A stretch of 64,000 bases of DNA from Bacteroidia bacterium (GCA_030430205.1 JAUIGE010000014.1:1-64000), one strand, 5' to 3'; numbered from the stretch's first letter, positions 1 through 9,517 are shown. A program made the numbers and translations. Notes: generated by a model not told the origin, from the sequence alone.

Positions 1-184
1 CCCGAAAAAATTTACCATGGCAATACACAGCGCATCTCAGTTTCTCGCTGCCATCAGCCGACACAGCGCATCACACCACCCAAAATACCTCGGGCTTGGA
101 TGCTATCCGACAGGCTGCTAGCCGATATAAGGGCGGGGCAGTGATGTGGTAATTTGCTAGTTTGCACCTCTTTTTCGCATCAAT
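1..184. other. Left edge, no gene assigned
   Basis: Frame 1 happens to stay open to a TGA near 145, but the translation shows no domain, signal or compositional hallmark, so I do not call it. The segment probably holds the promoter of the antiporter that starts at 185. Confidence 0.4.
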
Positions 185-1510
185 ATGGATACATACGTCT
201 TGATTCTCGGCGCAAGCCTGATCGTTATCGCATCCTATTTCTTCAATTTTTTGTCGAAAAAAACCAATATCCCCTCAGTACTCATGCTGATGGTATTGGG
301 CTATCTGATCAGTGTGGGACTGGAATCTTTTGTCGGGTACCGTCTAAGCAGCACGGACCTTGTCAAGCCCCTCTCTGTTTTGGGTACTATCGGGGTGATC
401 CTGATCGTGCTGGAAGCCGCTCTGGACCTGAAGCTCGAAAAGAAAAAAGGCCCTTTGCTCTGGCGGGCACTTGTGCTTTCCTTCTTGTTGCTGGTAGGCA
501 CAGCTTTGCTTATCGCGGGCTCCTTTGTGCTTTTTCTCTCGATGACATTTTTGCAAGCCATGCTTTACGCCATCCCCCTGGCAGTCATGAGCAGTGCCAT
601 CATCATCCCTTCTGTCCAGGGCCTGATAGAAGCCAAAAAGGAATTTTTGATTTTTGAATCTGCCTTTTCGGATATACTCGGCATCATTGTGTTTTATGCT
701 TTGGCAGATTTTGCCCTTACTACAGCTTCCCCGGAAGCGGAAAGCATCTCTGCGGGTTCATTTTTCCTTCAACAATGTGGCTCTCTCCTGCTTACGCTGG
801 TCATCGCGCTTATAGCGAGTTATGTGCTGATCATGCTTTTTCAAAGCTTGAAAGGACACAACAAACTGTTTTTGCTGATCGCTTTGCTCGTAGGCTTGTA
901 TGCCCTGGGCAAACTGAATCACCTCTCCCCTTTGCTGCTGATCCTCATCTTTGGGCTGATGATCAATAATACCCATGTCTTTTTCCCGGGAAAATACAGC
1001 CGCCTGATAGAGGAAGAAAAACTGGATGAAAGCCTGGGTGAATTCAAGACATTTACGCTGGAAATGGCCTTTGTCGTCCGCACTTTCTTCTTTGTGGTGT
1101 TTGGCATGTCCATCCAGCTCAGCGGCCTGCTCAACTGGACAGTCTGGGGGATTTCTATCCTTGCATTAGCCGCGATTTATGGCCTTCGCTATCTGGGTTT
1201 GCGTGCGGTGTTCAAGAAGAACATTTTTCCAGAGCTCTGGGTAGCTCCCCGGGGGCTGATCACGGTTTTGCTTTTTTATGCCATTCCTTTGAGCATCCAT
1301 TCCGAAAAATTTGAACCGGGCATCCTCCTGCTGACGATTCTGGTAAGCAGTTTGGTGATGACATTTGGACTTGTAAAGGAAGGACAAAAGCCCAAAATAG
1401 AGATCATTATGGATGAGGAGGGTAAAGACAAGCCTTCCGAAAAAATTCCTCTGCAAAAGCCTGAAAATGAAGCAGTCGAAAAAAATAATCTCGGAAATGA
1501 TGCTCCGTAA
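185..1510 (+). CDS. Sodium/proton antiporter, CPA1 family
   Basis: Predicted inner-membrane monovalent cation:proton antiporter. The 441-residue product is almost entirely hydrophobic helices (about 12) separated by short loops, opening with a membrane segment near residues 4-21 and the family-like stretch SKKTNIPSVLMLMVLGYL. The C-terminal ~45 residues after the last helix are charged and cytosolic (rich in Glu and Lys). An APRGLITVLLFYAIP stretch near residue 355 fits the conserved late helix of Na+/H+ exchangers. The ATG at 185 places the first helix correctly. It lies 87 bp before pfkA on the same strand. The family call is from overall architecture; substrate (Na+, K+ or Li+) cannot be read from the sequence. 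Confidence 0.85.
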   Translation: MDTYVLILGASLIVIASYFFNFLSKKTNIPSVLMLMVLGYLISVGLESFVGYRLSSTDLVKPLSVLGTIGVILIVLEAALDLKLEKKKGPLLWRALVLSFLLLVGTALLIAGSFVLFLSMTFLQAMLYAIPLAVMSSAIIIPSVQGLIEAKKEFLIFESAFSDILGIIVFYALADFALTTASPEAESISAGSFFLQQCGSLLLTLVIALIASYVLIMLFQSLKGHNKLFLLIALLVGLYALGKLNHLSPLLLILIFGLMINNTHVFFPGKYSRLIEEEKLDESLGEFKTFTLEMAFVVRTFFFVVFGMSIQLSGLLNWTVWGISILALAAIYGLRYLGLRAVFKKNIFPELWVAPRGLITVLLFYAIPLSIHSEKFEPGILLLTILVSSLVMTFGLVKEGQKPKIEIIMDEEGKDKPSEKIPLQKPENEAVEKNNLGNDAP

Positions 1511-1597
1511 TCCTTTTCGCTATCACTTTGTTAGCAGGAATTACAATATGTTTACAAATCTTTAGTGATATTTGCCCCCGCAAACAAAATCATTGTT

Positions 1598-2569
1598 ATG
1601 AAAAGAATCGGAGTACTTACATCTGGTGGCGACGCTCCTGGCATGAATGCCTGCCTTCGGGCGGTGGTGCGCACAGCCATTTACCACAACCTGGAAGTTG
1701 TGGGCATATATAGAGGCTATGAGGGGATGATTGATGGGGACTTTTTGAAAATGGACCGCCACTCCGTAAGCAATATCATCCAAAGAGGAGGCACGATCCT
1801 CAAAACTTCCCGCAGCCCTCGCTTTCGCACAGAAGAAGGGAGGCAAACGGCTTATAATCGCCTGAAAGAAGCAGGCGTAGAGGGCCTGGTAGTCATCGGA
1901 GGCGATGGTTCCTATGCAGGTGCACAGGCCTTTTACCATCAAACCAAAATGCCTATAGTCGGGGTTCCGGGTACGATTGATAACGACCTCTATGGTACAG
2001 ATTATACCATTGGCTATGATACTGCCCTCAATACGGCAGTAGATGCGATAGACAAAATCCGCAATACGGCGGATTCACATAACCGACTCTTCATCGTCGA
2101 GGTCATGGGCCGCGATGCGGGTTTCATCGCCCTGAATACCGGCATAGCCGGTGGAGCTGAAGCCGTGCTGATCCCTGAAACACCCACCTATATTGATCAA
2201 ATCATCACCAAGCTGGAGACGGGTTGGCGTCACCACAAAACCTCCAGCATCATCATCGTTGCTGAAGGTGATGACTCAGGTGGAGCCATGGAGGTGAAGG
2301 ACAAGATCAACGAAAAATTCACTGAGTACGACACCCGCGTCGTAATCCTGGGCCACGTACAACGTGGCGGTATCCCTTCCTGCAAGGACCGCGTGATGGC
2401 TTCCCGCCTGGGCCACGCTGCTGTGGAGACCCTGATGGAAGGCCTGACCAACCTTGCTGTAGGCCTAAAAAACAACAAGATCGTGCATACCTCTTTCACC
2501 AAAGCTACCAAGCTTCATCAGGAGATGGACCTTACTATGTTTGAGCTGGTGGAAATCCTTTCGGGCTGA
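1598..2569 (+). CDS. pfkA: ATP-dependent 6-phosphofructokinase
   Basis: Catalyses fructose 6-phosphate + ATP to fructose 1,6-bisphosphate, the committed step of glycolysis, in the cytosol. The 323-residue length is typical of bacterial group I enzymes. Visible motifs: GVLTSGGDAPGMNA at the N-terminus (nucleotide loop), GGDGSYAGA, the catalytic GTIDNDLYGTDYTIGYDTA, MGRDAGFIA and GHVQRGG. An in-frame ATG lies upstream at 1565, but homology begins at MKRIGVLTSGG, so the ATG at 1598 is preferred. The Gly-Gly-Asp loop indicates ATP rather than pyrophosphate use. It converges with the HMA-domain gene 12 bp downstream. Confidence 0.97.
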   Translation: MKRIGVLTSGGDAPGMNACLRAVVRTAIYHNLEVVGIYRGYEGMIDGDFLKMDRHSVSNIIQRGGTILKTSRSPRFRTEEGRQTAYNRLKEAGVEGLVVIGGDGSYAGAQAFYHQTKMPIVGVPGTIDNDLYGTDYTIGYDTALNTAVDAIDKIRNTADSHNRLFIVEVMGRDAGFIALNTGIAGGAEAVLIPETPTYIDQIITKLETGWRHHKTSSIIIVAEGDDSGGAMEVKDKINEKFTEYDTRVVILGHVQRGGIPSCKDRVMASRLGHAAVETLMEGLTNLAVGLKNNKIVHTSFTKATKLHQEMDLTMFELVEILSG

Positions 2570-2581
2570 TCAGTCTCTCAA

Positions 2582-2809
2582 CTAAAATAATCCAAACTTT
2601 TTCTTCTTCTCCCTGGCTTCAAAACCAGCGGCATGGACGATTTCTATGATTTCTCCTTTGGATAACTCATCGGATGCGACCGTCAAAATCTTGTCTGGAT
2701 TTTCGGTATCTACTTCCCAGCTGCTGATTTTGGCTTCGGCGTCCAAAAAGGGGGTCACCTTGGCGATGCAGCCCCCACAGTTTATGTTTGTTTTAAATTG
2801 AAAGGTCAT
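2582..2809 (-). CDS. Heavy-metal-associated (HMA) domain protein
   Basis: A 75-residue stand-alone HMA fold, probably a cytosolic copper or other soft-metal chaperone of the CopZ type. The metal site is the CxxC of NINCGGCIAKV near residues 8-18. The rest fits the beta-alpha-beta-beta-alpha-beta pattern, ending EIVHAAGFEA followed by a lysine-rich tail. No metal-transporting ATPase is adjacent, so the partner is unknown. The start codon abuts a heptamer repeat array that fills the space back to rpoN, so the gene may be co-transcribed with rpoN, which lies upstream on the same strand. Confidence 0.85.
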   Translation of the reverse strand: MTFQFKTNINCGGCIAKVTPFLDAEAKISSWEVDTENPDKILTVASDELSKGEIIEIVHAAGFEAREKKKKFGLF

Positions 2810-2810
2810 T

Positions 2811-2892
2811 TTTGGGTTTCGAGTTTCGGGTTTCGGGTTTTGGGTTTTGGGTTTCGGGTTTCGGGTTTTGGGTTTCGAGTTTTGGGTTTTAG
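2811..2892. repeat. Degenerate heptamer repeat, GGGTTTC family
   Basis: About eleven 7-nt units of the form GGGTTTC/GAGTTTC/GGGTTTT run without a break between the HMA gene and the 3' end of rpoN. The last units overlap the rpoN stop codon. The same unit family recurs near 9.55, 18.65, 24.66, 26.52, 27.41 and 54.52 kb. Confidence 0.9.
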
Positions 2893-4358
2893 ACTTCTTT
2901 GCGAAGGCGTGCTACGGGTATGCCGAGCTGCTCGCGGTATTTGGCGACGGTACGTCTTGCGATGTTGTAGCCTTTATCCTTAAGCATAGCTGCAATTTTA
3001 TCATCTGAAAGCGGTTTTCTCTTGCTTTCAGCATTGATGATCTCTTCGAGAGATTTTTTGACCTCACGGTTGGAGACCATGCCGTCTTCTGTTTCTATCC
3101 CTTCTGTAAAGAAAAACTTCAGGGGATAAATACCGAAATCGGTTTGTACATATTTGCTATTGGCTACCCTACTTACAGTGGATATATCCATTCCGATTTC
3201 TTCAGCAATATCCTTGAGGATCATGGGCCTCAGCTTCTTCTCATCTCCGCCGGAGATAAAAAAGGCTTCCTGCTTTTCAGAAATGGCTTCCATGGTATTG
3301 AGCAGGGTAAACTGCCGCTGTCGGATCGCATCAATAAACCACTGAGCAGCTTCAATCCGCTGCTTCACAAAGTCAAAGGTTTCTTTGATTTTTACGTTTT
3401 TCTTGCCGTTGTCCTTATGCAGTTTTTTATACTCTGTATACATATTGGCATAGTTGCGGCTCACCTTGAGGTCAGGCGCATTTCGGCTGTTTAGGCGGAT
3501 TTTTATTTTTCCATTACTCACCGAAAGGATAAAATCCGGGATAATATATTCATGCTTAATGATAGACTGAGATTCGCCGGGTTTGGGATTCAGCTTGATG
3601 ATTTGCTCATATACATCCTTGAGGGTGTCCTCAGAGATGCCCAGGCGGGAGCGCAATTTGGAGAAGTGTTTTTTGGTAAATTCATCGAAATACTTCTCCA
3701 TGATGAGCTTGGCATACTGCACCTCAGGGGTAGGTTTTTTGCGATCCAACTGGAGCAAAAGGCACTCGCGCAAATCCCGGGCACCGATGCCCGGAGGATC
3801 AAATCGCTGAACATGCTTCAGCATCGCTTCTACCTCTTCGACCTTTACAGAAAGGTTGTGACGAAAGGCCATGTCATGAACCATGGCTTTCACTGGACGG
3901 CGCAGATAGCCGTCTTCATCTATGCTACCGATGATATGCTCACAGATTGACTGTTCTTTTTCAGAAAAAGACATCATCGAAAGCTGGTCTACCAGCTGAT
4001 CATAAAGGGATTTCATCTGGATGATAGGCGCCTCAAACTCATCCTCCTCATCGCGTTGGTTGGAAGGCAGGCTGGTCCTGTAATCATAGCCATCATTTAC
4101 CAGGTAATCATCTATAGCTGCCTCCTGGTTCGAGGCTTCCTTTTCTTCCTTCCCATCATCTTTGCGATCCAGGTCTGAATATTCGTCCTCATCGTCCTGG
4201 TAGCCCATATTGTCATCTTCCAGGGCGGGATTTTTTTCTATTTCCTCTTTGATCCGCTGCTCCATCGTAGAAGTGGGAATCTGTAGCAGTTTGATAAACT
4301 GAATCTGCTGAGGGGATATCTTTTGAAGAAGTTTTAACCGCTGACTCTGTTTTAACAT
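2889..4358 (-). CDS. rpoN: RNA polymerase sigma-54 factor
   Basis: Alternative sigma factor that directs RNA polymerase to -24/-12 promoters and needs an AAA+ activator. The 489-residue protein has the expected order: a Gln/Leu-rich activator-interaction region (SQRLKLLQKISPQQIQFIKL), a very acidic region II (roughly residues 40-90), the core-binding domain, the DNA-binding helix-turn-helix (AEEIGMDISTVSRVANSKYV) and the diagnostic RpoN box ARRTVAKYRE at about residues 467-476. No enhancer-binding protein is encoded in the window. A 390-bp AT-rich divergent spacer separates it from the M4 protease. Confidence 0.97.
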   Translation of the reverse strand: MLKQSQRLKLLQKISPQQIQFIKLLQIPTSTMEQRIKEEIEKNPALEDDNMGYQDDEDEYSDLDRKDDGKEEKEASNQEAAIDDYLVNDGYDYRTSLPSNQRDEEDEFEAPIIQMKSLYDQLVDQLSMMSFSEKEQSICEHIIGSIDEDGYLRRPVKAMVHDMAFRHNLSVKVEEVEAMLKHVQRFDPPGIGARDLRECLLLQLDRKKPTPEVQYAKLIMEKYFDEFTKKHFSKLRSRLGISEDTLKDVYEQIIKLNPKPGESQSIIKHEYIIPDFILSVSNGKIKIRLNSRNAPDLKVSRNYANMYTEYKKLHKDNGKKNVKIKETFDFVKQRIEAAQWFIDAIRQRQFTLLNTMEAISEKQEAFFISGGDEKKLRPMILKDIAEEIGMDISTVSRVANSKYVQTDFGIYPLKFFFTEGIETEDGMVSNREVKKSLEEIINAESKRKPLSDDKIAAMLKDKGYNIARRTVAKYREQLGIPVARLRKEV

Positions 4359-4750
4359 GGGTAATAGTTCTTTTCTACACGCTTGTGTGTTTGGTTTGGC
4401 TGAAGTGAATGTTGGAAATACGCGTCGAATAAGCTGGAAATATCTTCTCTAACTCCTTTTACCCTAATTTACAGCCTTTCCAAACAATCTCTATGCCTTT
4501 GACTCAAATTGTGGATAAATAATTAAGTTGAGGTAAATATAAACGGCTTAAAAGCAAAAAACAAGCATTTTGTATTTTTTTTACTACATAAAAACGTATT
4601 CTTAAATATACACATCTTTTCCGTAAGTGTATACTAAAGTACATAATCTTTATTATTCCCTAAAAGTCTTTCTTCAGATAGCAAACCTATCAGACTTAAT
4701 TGTAGTTTTCAGGGTTAACTTTGATATCTTTTAACAAAAAAACACCCACG
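4359..4750. other. AT-rich divergent intergenic spacer
   Basis: Roughly 390 bp between rpoN and the secreted protease, strongly AT-rich, expected to carry both promoters. It holds one perfect DnaA-box sequence (TTGTGGATAA, 4509-4518, minus orientation of TTATCCACAA) but no box cluster, and a TAACTTTG element at 4716-4723 just upstream of the protease. Confidence 0.5.
4716..4723 (+). promoter_or_regulatory. Candidate Bacteroidota -7 element
   Basis: TAACTTTG matches the Bacteroidota sigma-A -7 consensus TAnnTTTG and lies 27 bp before the preferred ATG of the M4 protease. I do not see a convincing TTTG -33 element at the usual spacing, so the assignment is tentative. Confidence 0.35.
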
Positions 4751-7700
4751 ATGAAAAGCATTTCAATAATTTTCCTCCTGTTTCTTGTCTGCCTGGCTCC
4801 CCTTCCATCCCAGGTACTGGAATACGCTGAAGCATCCCGGCTTGTCCCCGGGGCGGAAAAAATCCGCCTGAAGGAGCAGCTCCTCCTCCCCAATTATATC
4901 CGCTTTCAGCCAGGAGCTGAAATTCCTGCCGGCCTCTTTGAGGCCTATCTCAGGGAGCAATTTTTACAACAACAGCCTCAGTACTCCTTATCATTCATCA
5001 ATGAAAACCAGGACCTGCTGGGACATATCCATAAACGCTACCAACAGCTCTATGATGGAAAAGCCGTAGAAGGCTCCATGCTGATTTCTCATGCCTATCA
5101 AGGCAGGATTTACGCCATCAATGGCGATTTTTTCAGCCTCCGTCAAGTGCTGAAAAAGCCTGTCCTGACAGAGGCTCAGGGCCTCCAGGCCGCTCTGGAC
5201 CATGTGGGTGCCGAGCAGTATATGTGGGAAATGGAAAAAAAGAAGACAGTCAGCTTTGGTCAGGGGATATGGGAAGCCATGGCCGCTCAAAACCTTCCCA
5301 AAGGCGAGCTGGTATATGTGCCGGAAAATGCCAACTACAGCGAGGCAAATTTTCGCCTGGCCTGGAAATTTGATATCGCTGCCCGCAAACCTTTCGGCCA
5401 GACCTGGACCTTTGTAGATGCTGAAAATGGCCACATCCTCTGCCAGTTTGACCAGATCCACACGGCTGATAGCACGGGGGTTGCGGTGACACGCTATAGC
5501 GGCAACCGGCCGATCACGGCTGACTTTGTGTCACCCGGGAAGTTTCGCCTGCGGGAAGCAGGCCGGGGAAATGGCATCCTGACCCTCAATGATCAAAACG
5601 GCAACGGAACCGTTGATTTTGAGGACAGTGATAATATCTGGAACAATTCCAACGGAAATCTCGACGAAGTCGCGGGTGATGTACACTGGGCATCAGAGAT
5701 GACTTATGATTATTATTTGCAAAAATATGGGCGTAATGGACTTGACAACAATGGCTACCGCATCACCAGTTATGTGCATAGTGGGAGCCGGGGATTTTTC
5801 AATGCTTATTGGAATGGAACGGCCAACTATGGCGACGGCGGCGGCAATCCGCTGACCTCTTTAGATATCTGTGCCCATGAGATGACGCATGGCCTAACCA
5901 GATTTTCGGCAGACCTGATTTATCAGAATGAGCCGGGGGCCTTAAATGAGTCTTTCAGCGATATCTTTGGACAGGCTATTGAAGCATTTGCCAAACCCAA
6001 TGCTTTTGACTGGCGGATTGGAAATGAAATCGGGCAGTCTCTGCGCAACATGGCCAACCCTATTCCTTTTCAGAATCCCCGCAATTATCTCGGAAACCAA
6101 TGGTACACAGGCTCTGGCGACAATGGCGGCGTACACATCAATAGCGGCGTGCAAAACTATTGGTTTTACCTGTTGGTAGATGGAGCGAGCGGCACCAATG
6201 ACTTTGGAAAGACCTACAATATCTCCTCTATCGGCATAGATACCGCCGCCGCAGTGGCCTTTCGCAACCTGACTGTTTACCTGACTCCTACTTCCAAATA
6301 TATAGATGCCCGTTTCTACAGCATCCAATCTGCCATAGATCTCTATGGCAATTGCGGCAGGATACACCAGCAGGTAACCAACGCATGGTATGCCGTCGGC
6401 ATCGGACAGGCTTATTCTCCCAATCCCATCCCTGACTTCTTCTCCTCTACCACAGAAACCTGCAATTTTCCCTATGTCATCGACTTCCTGGATCAAAGCA
6501 GCGGTGCCTCTTCCTACCACTGGGATTTTGGCGATGGCAATACAAGCACCATGGCAAATCCCAGCCATACCTATGCTGCGCCCGGCAGTTATACCATTAG
6601 CCTAAAGATCGGCGGAGTCTGCGGAGGGCAGGATTCTCTCTTAAAAAGCAATTATATACAAGTGGTTCAGGCTCCGGCTTCGCCTTTGGTCACCACCCCT
6701 CCGGTGCTCAGCTGTCAGACCAGCGCCATGCTTACAGCAGACCCACAAGGGAGCGATCAGATTCGCTGGTTTGACCAAAATGGCAATTTGCTTGCTATAG
6801 GAGACACCTTTATGACCCTGCCTCAAGGGCAGGCCCATACCTTTTATGCCCGTGCTATAGATTTAAAAACAAGGCAAAAAGTAGGCCTGACGGACAATAC
6901 CGGAGGCACAGGGGGCTATCTGAGCACCGATACCCGCTCCGTGGTTTTTGATGTAAACAGACAAATCACCCTCCAATCGGTGAAAGTATATGCCCAAAGC
7001 GCCGGGCAGCGAATCATCGAATACCGCAACGCCAATGGCGTCGTCTTCGATGCCAAATCCGTCTTTATCCCGCAGGGAGAAAGCAGGGTGGAACTCAATT
7101 TCTTCCTCCAGCCAGGTGCCGATCAGCAACTGGGAGTCGTAGGGACCGTTGATTTGTATGCGACAAACAGCAACCTGAACTATCCTTATGAGATTCCCAA
7201 TATCCTTTCGATCAAAGGAACAACGGGCAACAATCCGCAAAACCTCTTTATCCTCTTTTATGATTGGGAGGTACATGAAGCGGATTGCAGCAGCGAGCCT
7301 GTAGCCGTAACCCTGACTGTGGATACCATCCCCTCAGCTGTGGTTATGTCAGCTGAGCGCTGTGGCCCTGGCCAACTGAGTTTTGCTGCAGCTACATTTG
7401 ACAGTTCACTGAACTGGTATGATGCGAATGGTCAGTTTCTGACTTCCGGCACCACCTTTATGACCCCCTATCTGACGACCACTACTGATTTTCAGGTAGA
7501 AAATGTGCGCTATCCCAGCCCGCAAAGCTTTGGCCCAAAGAATGCCAGCATTGGCAGGAGTGGCTACCTGAGTGACCCTTTTGACACCCATCTGGCCTTC
7601 CGGGTGCTTCAGGAGATGCGCCTGAAATCCGTATGGGTAGATGCGCAGACGGCAGGGCTGCGGGAGATCATCCTGACCGACGGTCAGGGCGTGGGACTGG

Positions 7701-8470
7701 ATACTTTCAGCGTGACGCTGGCTGTGGGCGCGCAGCGCGTAGAATTGGGGGTGGAGCTACAAGCAGGCAATTATCGCCTGGGAGGCCTCAATATGGACCT
7801 AATGAGCAACAGTGCAGGCGTCGCCTATCCTTACAGCATCAATGGCCTCATTGAGATTTATAATTCCTCCGGAGGCTTGAGTGACTATTACTACTTCTAT
7901 GACTGGGAAGTGCAAAATACGGCTTGCGTAAGCAGCCTGAAAACGGTTACCGCCACCATCAATCCTGGCCCAAGCGCCAGCTTCACCTACCAGCAAAGCA
8001 AAAGCACTTTCCAATTTACGGACGATGCGGCCGGTACGAGCCCCACATCATGGATGTGGGATTTTGGCGATGGCAATAGCTCCTCCCTGCAAAACCCTAC
8101 ACATACCTTCCTCGCTATAGGAACTTATACCGTCAGACTGACAAGCATGGATGGCAACTGTACCAATAGCTGGAGCGAAACAGTCCGGGTAGACCAGGTT
8201 ACGGATGTGCAAGAGGAAATGGCAAAAGAGCTGATACAGCTTTTTCCCAATCCTGGGGATGGCACTTTTTGGGTGAGTCGGGAAGATGCTTCTGCATCTC
8301 TTGAAATCAGCGTTTGGGATATGTATGGCAAAGCCATTCAAACTCAGAAAATGCCCGCAGGCATCTTTCGCCAGCAAATCAAAATGGGAGATCATGCGTC
8401 AGGTACCTACCTGATCAGGATACAAAGTCCGGATGCGATACAGATAAAAAAGTATCTGCTCAATCGCTAA
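4751..8470 (+). CDS. Secreted M4 (thermolysin-like) metalloprotease, T9SS cargo
   Basis: A 1239-residue exported zinc endopeptidase. Order: signal peptide (MKSISIIFLLFLVCLAPLPSQ), FTP-type propeptide (about 30-220), M4 catalytic domain with zinc motif HEMTH at 376-380 and third ligand Glu400 in GALNESFSDIFG, PKD domain 1 (about 558-634, WDFGDGNTST), two similar beta-rich modules that each end in YDWEV, PKD domain 2 (about 1076-1147, WDFGDGNSSS), and a C-terminal type IX secretion sorting domain (LFPNPGDGTFWV to KKYLLNR). The ATG at 4721 is in frame, but the one at 4751 directly precedes the signal peptide. The protein should be cleaved and anchored or released at the cell surface. It abuts the convergent Lrp gene with no gap. 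Confidence 0.95.
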   Translation: MKSISIIFLLFLVCLAPLPSQVLEYAEASRLVPGAEKIRLKEQLLLPNYIRFQPGAEIPAGLFEAYLREQFLQQQPQYSLSFINENQDLLGHIHKRYQQLYDGKAVEGSMLISHAYQGRIYAINGDFFSLRQVLKKPVLTEAQGLQAALDHVGAEQYMWEMEKKKTVSFGQGIWEAMAAQNLPKGELVYVPENANYSEANFRLAWKFDIAARKPFGQTWTFVDAENGHILCQFDQIHTADSTGVAVTRYSGNRPITADFVSPGKFRLREAGRGNGILTLNDQNGNGTVDFEDSDNIWNNSNGNLDEVAGDVHWASEMTYDYYLQKYGRNGLDNNGYRITSYVHSGSRGFFNAYWNGTANYGDGGGNPLTSLDICAHEMTHGLTRFSADLIYQNEPGALNESFSDIFGQAIEAFAKPNAFDWRIGNEIGQSLRNMANPIPFQNPRNYLGNQWYTGSGDNGGVHINSGVQNYWFYLLVDGASGTNDFGKTYNISSIGIDTAAAVAFRNLTVYLTPTSKYIDARFYSIQSAIDLYGNCGRIHQQVTNAWYAVGIGQAYSPNPIPDFFSSTTETCNFPYVIDFLDQSSGASSYHWDFGDGNTSTMANPSHTYAAPGSYTISLKIGGVCGGQDSLLKSNYIQVVQAPASPLVTTPPVLSCQTSAMLTADPQGSDQIRWFDQNGNLLAIGDTFMTLPQGQAHTFYARAIDLKTRQKVGLTDNTGGTGGYLSTDTRSVVFDVNRQITLQSVKVYAQSAGQRIIEYRNANGVVFDAKSVFIPQGESRVELNFFLQPGADQQLGVVGTVDLYATNSNLNYPYEIPNILSIKGTTGNNPQNLFILFYDWEVHEADCSSEPVAVTLTVDTIPSAVVMSAERCGPGQLSFAAATFDSSLNWYDANGQFLTSGTTFMTPYLTTTTDFQVENVRYPSPQSFGPKNASIGRSGYLSDPFDTHLAFRVLQEMRLKSVWVDAQTAGLREIILTDGQGVGLDTFSVTLAVGAQRVELGVELQAGNYRLGGLNMDLMSNSAGVAYPYSINGLIEIYNSSGGLSDYYYFYDWEVQNTACVSSLKTVTATINPGPSASFTYQQSKSTFQFTDDAAGTSPTSWMWDFGDGNSSSLQNPTHTFLAIGTYTVRLTSMDGNCTNSWSETVRVDQVTDVQEEMAKELIQLFPNPGDGTFWVSREDASASLEISVWDMYGKAIQTQKMPAGIFRQQIKMGDHASGTYLIRIQSPDAIQIKKYLLNR

Positions 8471-8941
8471 TCACTCTTCGAGGACCTTAATCGGTCTGAC
8501 AATACTCTCCTCCAGAGAGATAAAAGTCTCTGTGCGTTGGATATTGGAAATGGGCTGCACCTTATCATTCAGGATATGGCGCAGCTCTTTTGTATTGCGG
8601 CAGATGATTTTGAGGAAAACGCTGTAACGTCCCGTGGTATAGTGAATCTCCGTGATTTCGGGGATAGCGACCAGTTCGTCCACGATCTCCTTATAAAAAG
8701 AGCCTTTTTCTAAAAATACCCCTACAAAGGCGCAGATATCATATCCCAATTCAGAAGGGTCTATCTCCAAATGAGATCCCTTCACGACCCCCATGTCCTT
8801 GAGTTTCTTCATGCGAACATGCACGGTACCGCCGGAAACGATGAGTTTTTTGGCGATTTCAGTGAATGGCTGCTGCGCATCCTGCATCAGCATGGAAAGT
8901 ATCTGCAAATCCAGTTTGTCAATATTCGAATCTGAAGCCAT
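8471..8941 (-). CDS. Lrp/AsnC family transcriptional regulator
   Basis: DNA-binding regulator of the leucine-responsive family: an N-terminal winged helix-turn-helix (LDLQILSMLMQDAQQPFTEI then GTVHVRMKKLKDMGVV) and a C-terminal RAM/AsnC effector domain (GYDICAFVGVF, TGRYSVFLKI). Such proteins usually sense amino acids. The frame is open to an ATG at 8974, but the family-typical start is MASDSNIDKLDLQIL at 8941, giving 156 residues. The upstream 250 bp are very AT-rich and probably carry its autoregulated promoter. The effector and targets cannot be read from the sequence. Confidence 0.9.
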   Translation of the reverse strand: MASDSNIDKLDLQILSMLMQDAQQPFTEIAKKLIVSGGTVHVRMKKLKDMGVVKGSHLEIDPSELGYDICAFVGVFLEKGSFYKEIVDELVAIPEITEIHYTTGRYSVFLKIICRNTKELRHILNDKVQPISNIQRTETFISLEESIVRPIKVLEE

Positions 8942-9126
8942 TTTATAAATAGGTTTTTTCAATATTTTCAACAAAGATGTGTCTTTTTTTCAATAATTAT
9001 AAAAATAAAAAAAATCATTGAATTATTTTGAAAATAAGTATACATCCTTTTTATTTGTAATAACAAAAGCGGGAAAAACTTACAAAATTTCTAATCTTTT
9101 GAGCGTTCTTTTACAAATTTGATTAA
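8942..9126. other. AT-rich spacer upstream of Lrp gene
   Basis: Very AT-rich, with runs of A and T; expected promoter region of the minus-strand Lrp gene. I see no gene in it. Confidence 0.4.
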
Positions 9127-9205
9127 ATCAGAGGCGAGAGCCGAGATAGGAGAAACGAGACAAAATTGATCTCGCCTCCCGCTTCTCGAATCTCGAATCT
9201 CAACA

Positions 9206-9319
9206 CTGTAGGATGATGAAACAGGCAGCCATGCCCTCCGGTCTCGGGGGTGAGGGTTTGGGACAAAGTCGCCTCGGCGATCTAACCACCTCGTGAAGGT
9301 TCGAATCCTTCTCCTACAG
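9206..9319 (+). ncRNA. tRNA-like RNA, copy 1
   Basis: An 8-bp outer stem (CTGTAGGA, 9206-9213, with TCCTACAG, 9312-9319) encloses a perfect T-arm (GAAGG-TTCGAAT-CCTTC, 9295-9311), a D-arm-like segment and a long variable region with stem TCGC-CTCG-GCGA (9269-9280). At about 114 nt it is longer than normal class II tRNAs. The anticodon-like loop lacks the invariant U33, and no CCA is encoded (CGA follows). It is therefore tRNA-like rather than an assignable tRNA. It could also be a decayed tRNA gene or a Y-RNA-like molecule. Confidence 0.6.
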
Positions 9320-9402
9320 CGAAATCAGAGGCGAGAGCCGAGAGCCGAGAAACGAGACCAGATGGATCTCGCTTCCCGCCTCCCGCTTCCCGCTTCTCAA
9401 TA

Positions 9403-9517
9403 CTGTAGGATGATGAAACTGGCAGCCATGCCCTCTGGTCTCGGGGGTGAGGAATTTGGGATAAAGCCGCTCAGGCGGTCTAACCACTTCGTGAAGGTTC
9501 GAATCCTTCTCCTACAG
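9403..9517 (+). ncRNA. tRNA-like RNA, copy 2
   Basis: Second copy, 197 bp downstream. The outer stem and T-arm (9493-9509) are identical to copy 1. The variable-arm stem has changed from TCGC/GCGA to CCGC/GCGG (9467-9478), a T-A to C-G swap that keeps pairing and argues that the structure is maintained. The central stem CCCTC/GGGGG with a 7-nt loop sits where an anticodon arm would be, but position 33 is G and no standard anticodon can be named. Confidence 0.6.

Noticed and set aside
154-657. 167-codon frame overlapping the antiporter gene
   Set aside because: It is an out-of-frame shadow of the antiporter with no domain signal.
2798-2983. 61-codon plus-strand frame over the repeat array before rpoN
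   Set aside because: It is a translation of heptamer units (GFRVSGFGF pattern) and overlaps rpoN antisense.
9206-9517. Assignment as tRNA-Sec or tRNA-Leu
   Set aside because: The 8-bp stem and long variable arm hint at class II or Sec, but no UCA or Leu anticodon, no U33 and a length of ~115 nt rule out a confident call.
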